Assembly: GCF_051020975.1 (NCBI RefSeq)
Contig: NC_135037.1
Location: 10,540,001-10,604,000 of the forward strand
Direction of reading: 5' to 3'
Length of the DNA stretch: 64,000 bases
Source of the DNA: Osmia lignaria lignaria
Lineage: Eukaryota > Arthropoda > Insecta > Hymenoptera > Megachilidae
Position 1 is the first letter of the stretch; every line of letters starts with the position of its first letter. Position numbers and translations under genes: made by a program. Shown here one piece after another: positions 38,591 to 47,494 of the stretch. A model generated the notes under the pieces. That model made no database searches. It had not been told where the DNA came from and worked only from the letters and a program-made list of their open reading frames with translations.

Positions 38591-41257
38591 GCCTGATGTA
38601 GGTCAGAGACTAGGATCTCTGAATCCGCCGCGATTGGTCAGTTGTGAACGGAGCTGAAAGGGGTTGCGTCTCGCTGTCCTTGTCCGACAGTTAAGGTCAG
38701 GGTCGTCCACACGTCCAGTGACTCGACTCTCGGCTTGCCATCCAATGGGCATCGCGTCTGCCATAAACGGCCATGTGCTGCTAGCCAGGCCTTCGATTCA
38801 TCCGTGATTCCAGCAAGACCACCAAGGCGACTAGTTTCCCTGCCTCCATGGCTACCCGCTCTATTTACACCCGAGGTGTATAGGTAGTTCCTTGAAAATC
38901 TGACCGGTGTGTCCTGCCGCGTTTCTCAGGGACGTTTCCACGGATCTCCCCGCGGATGTTCCCATGGTCCTCCGTAAACACTTCGCATTTCGTGCAGCAA
39001 CACTTTGCACACGGCCGTGGCTACGGGAACGCTGGATCGGGCTTAATTAACGCCTTCGAGCTTCTTTCTCGTTTAGGGGGCGGGGTTTGTGTTTCTTTGA
39101 ATTAAATGGCGGCGGATTTCTGTTACAGTGGGTTCCGGTTATTTTATTCATCGTATATAATAGGTTTTATTTTAATATTTAATATATGTAAACTAATAAA
39201 TAAACGGATTCAGGTTGATACAGGTTAAGAACAAAATAATTGTCGCGATGTTTACCTACGACTCGGTCTGCTCGACTTCTTGGATTTCCACGCGACAGCA
39301 CATTTTATCCCGTAACCGCTGACTGCGAAGTCGACGGTAGATGTTGTGCCATTTCTACGACAGATAAGGCACGATCCGTCAAACGGCACAAGCTCTGGCT
39401 TTAACCCGAGAACAGCTCGCATTTTACAGCGATAGAAGGACAGGAGGTCGATCGACTGTGTCGTCCGCGTTCTCTCGGCTACGTTCTCACGAGACCCACC
39501 ACCGTTGACGCTTCAACGAACCCGTGAAATCTACCGCGAAGAAATCGGATGCTTGCGTCTGGGATTTGTCGCCCGCTGCATTTCTATTTTCTTCGGCTAA
39601 CTTGTCGCTTTATCCGTGAAATTTTACAGAAATTTAACTATTTAAAAAAATGTACAAAATTGTGAGAAAATTTAACCATCTTAGATTAATATCTGAAACA
39701 CTGCTAATTAGTATTGAAAGTCGGTTTACGATTATTAGTCTGGTAGTAGTTAATCAGAAAGCTGGCGCAATTATGGTCTACTACAATGGATGCGAAATCT
39801 GCTAGGCGACCTTGACCGTGACCATGAATCAGCCCCATGAATCGCATGCAGTCGCGGTCAGGCTGTCAGCTTATCTACTCAAACATCGAATCTGGAGCAC
39901 GTTAACTAATTACCGGCTTTTCCATGGCTCTGGCTGAAGCCGGTAATTGCATGGCCGTCGCTATCAGTGTTGACTCTCCTGGGAATACAGTTGTCCCACC
40001 GTGTTCCCTGGATTAGATACGTTACTCTGTTTTCCTTTCATTCTTTTTTTTTCATCTCATCTTTCTAATTTCTTCATTTCATTTTTCATTAACGAGTGAT
40101 TTGTATTTCTGAAACTATGAACAGTTTGAAATTGAAATAATTTATCTCCTTTTATGGGAGATACTTTAAATATAGAAAGGATTGATTGCGATCGATCGAC
40201 CGGTAGGATACGGCCTCTCTCCTTGGTCCGTCTCTTTCTCCTGCACGGACATTCCCACGCGCATTCCAGCCGGCTGCATTTTATAGCCGACAAGCTCGCG
40301 GTCTAACGGCCACTCGGCGAGTATGTTGAACCGCCGCGAAGTTGTTACGCGAACGTTATGTATTTATGTTAATGAGCCCTCTAACAGACGATCAGAGGCA
40401 GCACGAGTGCGCATGTAGCTGACACGCGCTCGTCCTCCAGGTCAGAAAGCTGGAGCACTTTGGGGCATACAAAATTATTGATTTTTTAAAAATATATTCC
40501 AATAGTGTTCTATAAGAAAAATTCAATAATGCAAGTTTTAATTTTAATTCCATTCGTTTTAACGTTATATATAAAACGTTGGATAAAAGTCAATATGACG
40601 TGAAACTATCCTTAAAAATGTTGGTCAAAAGTGCATCGAACTCGCTAAGAAGGTCACGTCGATTTCATAGGATCGTAACTATGCGCCTGTCGCGATATTT
40701 TGGCTATCGTCGCCAGTTTCCCAGTGTTTTTGGATCGGTACACGACCGCCACTCGGAAACGACATCGAGTCGCTTGGGAGTAATGTCCTCGAGTGCACGT
40801 ACAAGAGTGCGCCCCGCTTAGAATGCAGTTGCATAACGTTATCCCCACTGATTGCCTGTTTCCCTTCTCTTTCTTTCGCCGCTTTTCTCTCGTTTTCTAA
40901 CGATTACTCTTTGCTTTCTTGCCCTTTCCTTTTTGAAAGAAAATGCTCTGATCCTTTTGCATTCGAATTTTTTCTCGGTTAAAATTTACGATAAAACTTT
41001 GTCAGTTACCTGGGAGGAATTTTTCAGGTGCAAAAAATTAGTTGTTCCGATTTTGATTATTCAAAATTAATTGGTAAGGGTAGGACGGTTTAATCCCCTC
41101 TTTCACTTCCTCCCCTGTTCCGGGAAATTCGTACTTTGGCAAGGTATGCAGCTTTCCTCAAGCTCGTCGAACTCGAATGCACTTAAGTTATTTTTCTTAG
41201 CGACGTTCTCATGCCAAGTCTACTAAATTACACCAGTGAACGTGGATACGCGTTCTT

Positions 41258-41375
41258 AACACTAGAACAAAGAGGTATCGCGAAGGAACGGACTCGTATG
41301 GCGGACCATGGAGAGAGCCCTAATTTTAATTTGATTCCGTATTTCATATTATTTTTATTTCTTAAATTTTTCACT
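41258..41375 (-). mobile_element. copy of TTAA-bounded element, inverted orientation
   Basis: Starts TTAACACTAGAACAAAG and contains GGCGGACCATGGAGAGAGCC, then CTAATTTTAATTTGATTCCG. This is the reverse complement of the right half of the copy at 54707-54885. The right boundary is unclear in AT-rich sequence. Confidence 0.5.
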
Positions 41376-42893
41376 GCCTATTATTTGACTATTTTTTTAT
41401 TTAGGCAATAAAAAGAAAGAATAAAATTAAGTGATCGGAAAGTGGGTCCTTGAGGGTAGGACAGAAAGAGCGTATCAGTAGGTTTTCGGTGGACGGAGTG
41501 CAGCAGGCGTGTGCCGCATTTGCGGCGTCTGTGCCACGCCAGACGAACGAAATGCAGGTAATTTGCAATCCTCGTTCGCTTTAATAGACCATGAAGCAAC
41601 GTTTACGTTACCCGGACGACAAGATTGCGTTTCAACCGGTCCCGATATTCTTTTCCCCCCCGTGTTTCGTCTACGGGACGAGACGTAACGTTAATTTTAA
41701 AATACAATCTTCTAGGCTCGTTGCAAAATCGACTGGTGGCGGAATTTTGTAATTCGCACGAGAGGAATTTTAGCGACGCTGTGCGTCGTTGCAGCTGGAA
41801 GGGATACGAACTGGCTACACGTGGAAATGAGTTCAGCAGGTAGGGTCACGAGCTCAGATCACGGGCACGGGCTTTACGGCTGTGAACTTTCCTTTCTTTC
41901 GATCGCCAGCTGCGCGGCATTATGCCCTCTAGTCTTTTCCTCTTATCGATCCACTGTGTCGTCACCCCATTCACTCGCGGTCACAGCTGTCGTATCCCGA
42001 TTTTTCCGCCACCGAACAACACCCGGAAAAATCTACGGCTTACTGCCAATCTCGCTGTAGAAAATCTTTGTCTTCTGTTATTCGACGTTTGTCGATTGTC
42101 ATCGGTTCGTATCGATCAAATTCTCAAATACCATGCCAGGTTCAGATTTATCTCCATCTAAATTAAATCTATGATTTTCTTTTTATTTAATAAATTGCAT
42201 TACTATATTATCTTTTTTTCTTTTTCTTATTATTTCACAGGTATATTCCTATGCCAGATAATCGCAATTCTACCGTACTGACTAAAATCGGTCTTCTATT
42301 TAGAGAACTTTCGGGTGATCCATAATGCAGGGAATCGGGGTGCTAAATTCGAGCAATTCAATTTAAATCCCGTATTCGTTCAATAAATCACCGAATTTGA
42401 ACAGATATAGGGCACGTATTAGTGACCTGACCCCGTAGTAACCTTTCCACCTGAGATATTCTCAATGTAAAAGTACCAACTATTTTTGCACGTTTTACTC
42501 CTGTCCAATTTCAATCTCATTCTAAAAGGAGACGTAGCGCGTAATTGCAATTCGAGAATTAGGTATCATCGGAAAAGATTGCGCGGACGTTAAGATGGAT
42601 GGTTCGCCAGAGGGAACGGTGGTGGTGGTTGGCGTGAAATTTTTCGGTGCGAGTTATTTAAAAAATTGCCGGCCGGCCGGTCGGCTCCGGTCATAAATCG
42701 CTATCTGCGGTCGTTCAGGAAACACTGGGAACCGACCTTGGCCCACCACGACTTTGCAGAATGGTATTAACAAGATTTCGGCACGTGCGTTGGAACTATA
42801 CTCGAGCGGACCGTACGCCACCCGACAGGTCCGTAGCCTTACGACCCCCTAATCGTTCTTAATCATCGTCCTGAAGGAATGGAACGTAACAGG

Positions 42894-43141
42894 GTCGCGT
42901 CTAGTGCTTGCCGGGCCCTAGACATATCAATGAAAATCGGGGTCCGTTTTATATAAACAAGAATGATAGAAATAAAAAATCAATGGGTATTAAATTATAT
43001 TAAAGAATTGAAAATTATCGAATTTTTATGTTTTTAAATTTATCAATGAGAGTTTTTAAGCTTCTAAAATTCTAATCTTTCTTTTTTTTACTAGGCTCTA
43101 AGCACACGTCTATTTTGCCTAGTGCTAGGCACGGCCCTGCT
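42894..43141. mobile_element. dispersed repeat C, copy 2
   Basis: The right end GTCTATTTTGCCTAGTGC then TAGGCACGGCCCTG matches 27860-27890. The left end reads GGGTCGCGTCTAGTGCTTGCCGGGCCCTAG, with the complementary CTAG/GGCCC content expected of an inverted end. Interior AT-rich, no coding. Confidence 0.4.
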
Positions 43142-44613
43142 TACTAAATAAAACAGCTGTTCGGAATTACTGTGGGAAATGAACGTTTTTAAAATATGAA
43201 TTTAAAATCACGAGAAACATTTTTCCAGGAACAACTTGGAAAGAATAATGTTTACTTATAAAATATGTTAATGCATTCTGGTATCAGATGGGAAAAAAAA
43301 CAACATTGTTTCACAGATGAAAAGAGTTTATTATTGGTAATATTCTTAGCAATAAAATAAGCGAAGCTGGCGTGTGTTCTTTGTGCATCGACGACAGATG
43401 CCAAGTGTTTGTGCGATTTTGCTGCAAAACGAAATAATAAGAACTGCCGGCTTCGCATCCGGTTGCATTGCCCATTGATATTATTGTCGAGACAACTTTT
43501 CTACGTTTTGTTTTTTCCCGCCGACAGACTCCTCTACTTTGATTCCCTTTTTCTCTTTCTTGTCATGCACTCGACCTTGTTCCTGTTGCACCTTCGGTTT
43601 CCCTTTCTGTTTTTCTTTTACTTCCTCTTCAGTTTGTTTTCGACCGTCTCTACTTTCCTTTTCCTTCTTCGTTCTCACGATCCTTTTTTTTTTTTTTCGT
43701 TTATTTAGTTTCGTGAATTCCTCTTACAACATCCGTTGCAGATGTGTGACACCTTCCTTTTGGGGAGGCTGCTTAGAAGCTTCTTATTTTAGAGATTTGA
43801 ATGTTCGGAATTTTTTAACATTTTCGAATTTTAAAATCCCAAAATAAGCTAAGAAAATGCGATTAGTCATTGATTCGTCTGACTCATCATACTTTATATA
43901 ATTAATATTTATCATTCAGTTTTCCAGTCTCTCAAAGCTTGTCTCATTAAAATATGCTTTCAACTTTTTTTGACATTTAACAGAGATAACATGACTATTT
44001 GCCAAAAATTAATTGGTTGCTCGAGGCTATCAGCAGCTAATTCCACTATACCATTCAAATACTCTGTCAATTAGCGAGATTATAAAAGTTGATGGTTCTT
44101 TATTTATCGTTTGCAGTGATAGCCTTGAATAGAGAATAAATTCAATAAATTAAGATATTGTAGCTGCGATACTTTGTGAAATAGTCAACTTGAATTTAAA
44201 AGACAAAAAGATTTTAAGAGTCTCCAACATATTATTTCTTTTTTCCCCCAATAATTTTGTCGTTTATATTTAGATGGAATTTTGGACAAATTCTTCTTGC
44301 TTTCATTTTCTATAAAATTCTTCTTTCTTTATTTTGCATGCAATGTTTCTTTTCTTTCCTCCATTTTACTCGCTTTCGGCTTGCACTATATTTAGAGTAT
44401 TACTCGCCGGTGCGAACTCCAAGCAGATGATGTCACACGCTTATGCAAATATGCGTGACTCGCGTTGTCATTGACACACTGGAATGATTTTCATTGAACC
44501 GGAATTCGAGTCTAATTAATCTTACATCTACTCATTTCTCTCAATTTGATTCTTTAAATTTTAAGATTGATTTCTGGCTCATAATATAATAGAAATTTTT
44601 TAAATCAGAATAG

Positions 44614-44623
44614 TTTATTTATT
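44614..44623 (-). promoter_or_regulatory. candidate polyadenylation signal of the desaturase
   Basis: Two overlapping AATAAA hexamers read on the minus strand about 160 nt past the desaturase stop codon. They are the first consensus hexamers downstream. The surroundings are AT-rich, so chance occurrence is quite possible. Confidence 0.4.
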
Positions 44624-44782
44624 TTTATATTACACTCAATAATCTTTTATACCAATGTTTCTTAATACATAAAATATATTTACTTATTAAATATTTTTTC
44701 AAATAAAAAAAAAAAAAGAAGAATTGAGAATCACTGGTTTGATGGAATAAAAGAATCAGATCTCGTTTGGATTAAAGCCGAT

Positions 44783-45083
44783 TCACATGGAACGTATACT
44801 CTCGTTCGCATCCTTTCGCAGCCGCGTTGATTCGATTACTTCCTTGACCATTTGTTGGCCAATTTTATCTCCATGCCTCTTCATGTGCCCTTGAATAACG
44901 TTGGGCGCTGCGATCTTGAGATCGTACGCCAGCCCGAGATACGCGAGCAGGTCGAGCAATGAGGCGCTCAGGCTAAACTTCCGTCCCATCCGATAATCCC
45001 ATGGGAAAGCGTGATGGAAATTGTGCCAACCTTCGCCCATTGTCAGGATCGAGGAAATCGGAGAATCGGTTGCTCTGATCCTC
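44783..45083 (-). CDS. desaturase coding exon 5 (histidine box 3 and C-terminus)
   Basis: 301 nt including the TGA stop at 44783-44785. Encodes the TMGEGWHNFHHAFPWDYR block with box 3, then a basic, helical-looking C-terminal tail typical of the family. The acceptor is TTTTTCAG. Confidence 0.95.
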
Positions 45084-46403
45084 CTGAAAAATAAATTCAA
45101 ACATTTTTTACTTTTTCCTTCTCCAAGATTTTGTAAAATATCATTGCCTTGGAATTTGTCTAATTTCTTTTTTCTGGAATATAAGTTCCGGTTGGAAAAA
45201 TTGGTTTATTTTACAATAGAATAAAAGTATTGGATATATATTTATAGTAAATTAAATAATTATTCAATTATTTTCGCGCCACTTTCAAATACTCAAAAGC
45301 GTGGGAAAATATTCAAATTTAAAATAGTAACTCGGAAAGTGTTATGCTAAAAGCAGTAAATTAATTTATATAGCTAATATAATTGGATATTAGTAATTAA
45401 CTTACGAGTCGTAGGGTTTCCTTCCGAAATGATGAGCAAATGAATTAGTAGACCAAGTAGAATGTAAATTAGTGACATATGGAAAGAAGTAAACCGTGAA
45501 AAGTGAAGACCAGAGAGATTCGTTCCAAAAATATATTGGCACTCCCACTGGAATTATTACTGCCAATAGAACATATAAATAGACGAAGTACCTGTAATCA
45601 ACACAATAAATTTAATTTAATTTCAATGTACAAATTAAAAAATTAAAAACTGTTTTATATTTACTTGTGCTGAAACATGAGCAGTTTGTCCTGCAATAAA
45701 TCTTCAACGTCAATTTCCATCTGTTTTTTTCTCAGTAATGGATGTTTTTTAGCCATCATCCAGCCTATATGGGAGAAGAACAATCCTCGGTTTGCGTTAT
45801 GAGGATCTAGATCAGTATCGCTGTATTTGTGATGAACTCTGTGATCTCTCGACCAAGTGAACATACTATTCTGAAATTAATTTTTCGGGTTCGTATAAAG
45901 TTATAGCTGTCAGAAAAGAGTGTAGAAAATTATTTTTACCTGGCCTGCCATTGTTTGGCAGACGAGTAGAGCCACTTTTAAAGGAAGGGTCGATTTGAAG
46001 CATTTATGAGAGTAGCCACGGTGCGCCCCGATCCCTACTCCTTGACCCGCCAAAAATCCAACGAAAACCGCTGGAATTGAAAAGAAAAAGTAGAATAACG
46101 ACTAAAATAGCTAAAGAGTTAATGATACAAATGAGACTAATAAAATATTAATTATTCAATTTTATATTTTCTTAATTGTTAGTGAAATTATGAATTTTAC
46201 TTGCCCCATAAAATGGTGGCCGCTTTAGCATAGACAAACGTGGTATAGATTCCAATTAACCATCCAATTTGAAGAATACTATGAGCCACTATGTGTGTCC
46301 AAAGATACTCGTGTTTATAATTTTTATCGGTTCCAACACTTTCTTTGTGAAACACTTCTTCGACCTCGTACGTTTCATTCTCCTTCGTTGCTTCACTTTC
46401 CAT
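44783..46403 (-). CDS. acyl-CoA desaturase (delta-9/delta-11 type), complete, five coding exons
   Basis: Membrane fatty-acyl-CoA desaturase, which in this family places a double bond in the acyl chain using a di-iron centre, cytochrome b5 and oxygen at the ER membrane. Coding exons on the minus strand are 46403-46205, 46070-45940, 45870-45665, 45591-45406 and 45083-44783. They join in frame to 1023 nt, or 340 residues, within the usual 330-380. Seen in the translation: histidine box 1 HRGYSH at residues 83-88, box 2 HRVHH at 120-124, an NSFAH motif at 228-232, and box 3 HNFHH at 261-265, with hydrophobic segments before box 1 and between boxes 2 and 3. The ATG at 46403 is chosen because it has A at -3 and G at +4 and begins the MESEATKEN N-terminus; upstream in-frame sequence has no better start. 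Box 1 has GY where most family members have LW. The first intron needs a GC donor to keep frame. Substrate and double-bond position cannot be read from sequence; in insects such genes serve membrane lipids, cuticular hydrocarbons or pheromones. Confidence 0.93.
45406..45591 (-). CDS. desaturase coding exon 4 (membrane segments, NSxAH motif)
   Basis: 186 nt with split codons at both ends. Encodes a hydrophobic segment (YLYVLLAVIIPVGVPIYF) and the NSFAHHFGRKPYD block, whose histidine is an additional metal ligand in solved desaturase structures. The donor is TC|GTAAGT. Confidence 0.93.
45665..45870 (-). CDS. desaturase coding exon 3 (histidine box 2)
   Basis: 206 nt, starting in phase 0 after a TTTCAG acceptor and ending with two bases of a lysine codon. 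Contains the WSRDHRVHHKYSDTDLDPHN segment, the most conserved part of animal acyl-CoA desaturases, followed by the FFSHIGW motif. Confidence 0.95.
45940..46070 (-). CDS. desaturase coding exon 2 (histidine box 1)
   Basis: 131 nt, entered with two bases of a split codon and left in phase 0. Encodes VFVGFLAGQGVGIGAHRGYSH and on to TMAGQ. The acceptor is a good pyrimidine tract ending CCAG, and the donor is CAG|GTAAAA. Confidence 0.92.
46205..46403 (-). CDS. desaturase coding exon 1 (N-terminus)
   Basis: Carries residues 1-66 plus one base. It has a polar, acidic N-terminus followed by a hydrophobic stretch from about residue 32 onward. The exon is taken to end after TGG-G, leaving GCAAGT as the donor. 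A GT lies three bases further on, but using it gives the wrong phase for exon 2. Confidence 0.8.
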
Positions 46404-46404
46404 T

Positions 46405-47343
46405 TTTCTCGAAAAATTCGCGAACGAGAAACGACCGTGTCCACGTTTCTCACACTTTGACCATTTTTCGTCGCGCTCGGCTCCATTATATCTCGGACCT
46501 CGGCACCATCTTATTATTCGGTCTCGGAAGACGCTTTGACCTTTAATTAATTTAACGACACTTTTCAACGCTATTTGCGGAAAAATTCGTTTCCGGTTTT
46601 CTGAAAAACATCCGGTTATTATTATCGGTAACAAATTGTGCTGTATTTAAAACTCGTCGTACAGTATTGTTCAGAATTACGATAAATGTTGTTTATTTCT
46701 TGAGAAATAATTTGGAGAGGTAGAAAATTAATCGTTATATGGAATCGATGAATTTTGCAATTTTATATTTAAAACAGCTCGAAAAGCTTTGAAAAAAAGA
46801 TTTGAAAAAAGAAAACAGTATAAGATGTTGGTGTTTGTGAGGAAGTTTAAGGATCAGGAGCATCTGTTCGGTGGCCACCTGTCGGCAGGTGCAAAACGTA
46901 CAACCGAGAGCCCGTTACCTTCGAGGCCCGGTATCATTTGGCCCTTTTGTTTTCGCTGCTTCTTCCAGCAGACCAGTTCCCGTTTTACTACGTCGTAGTA
47001 GGTACACGAGAGTACTACGTGCGTACGCACGACACGCGATAGTCGTTTTCCGGATGTTATCGACTCGTGGCAGACCCATGGTGGTCTCCCCAGAGTAAAA
47101 TAACGAAAAAAAAAGAAAGAAAAAAAAAGAACACCCTAGAAGCTCGTGCTATTGTAAACAGGAAGTATCCTCCCTTTCTGACCCTCCATATAAATAATAC
47201 TTAGGTAGCATACACCTGCTACCTGCGTATCATTAGCCTCGATTCTTTGGTCAATGCGACCCACTTTTCGTTTCGTTTTTTAAATGAACTTCGATCGAGC
47301 CAACGACACACAGTCTTATGAATTTTAATTGTTCTGCTTCCAG
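46405..47343. other. interval between desaturase start and first AP-4 exon in view
   Basis: Holds the desaturase 5' flank, with a weak TTTAAATA on the minus strand at about 46645-46652, and the intron sequence before the AP-4 exon. No coding exon was recognised. An A-rich run at 47100-47135 is the only notable low-complexity tract. Confidence 0.4.
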
Positions 47344-47494
47344 GCTGCGATACTACAGCAGACCGCCGAATACATTTACCAGCTGGAGCAAGAAAAGACC
47401 CAGCTGCTTTCACAGAACTGTCACCTGAAACGACTGGTCAATCAGCACGAGGGTGGCGATGTACCGACTAAAAAACGCAAGCCGGAAAGTCAAG
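47344..47494 (+). CDS. crp: AP-4 exon: end of helix 2 and leucine zipper
   Basis: Acceptor GTTCTGCTTCCAG, donor CAAG|GTTTAT. It starts in phase 0 and leaves one base. Encodes 50 residues, with leucines at heptad spacing in YQLEQEKTQLLSQNCHLKRL and then a basic KKRK cluster. Confidence 0.93.

Larger units (their letters stand above)
33060..44600. other. non-coding stretch; no gene recognised
   Basis: A CpG-rich block at 34060-34780 contains simple repeats. AT-rich blocks are at 33880-33990, 35140-35400, 35820-36110, 39120-39230, 42960-43090 and 43860-44720. CpG-rich patches lie at 36200-36530 and 38040-38320. Short frames show nothing recognisable. Element fragments and a long hairpin are listed separately. 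Confidence 0.45.

Noticed and set aside
39042..39075. Possible AP-4 helix 1 exon (ATTAACGCCTTCGAGCTTCT)
   Set aside because: Reads INAFELL, not the INAGFQSL expected of AP-4. The flanking basic region is absent.
46205..46634. Longer desaturase N-terminus from the upstream open frame
   Set aside because: The in-frame extension has no ATG with support and is not desaturase-like. The ATG at 46403 has a strong context and gives a normal-length protein.
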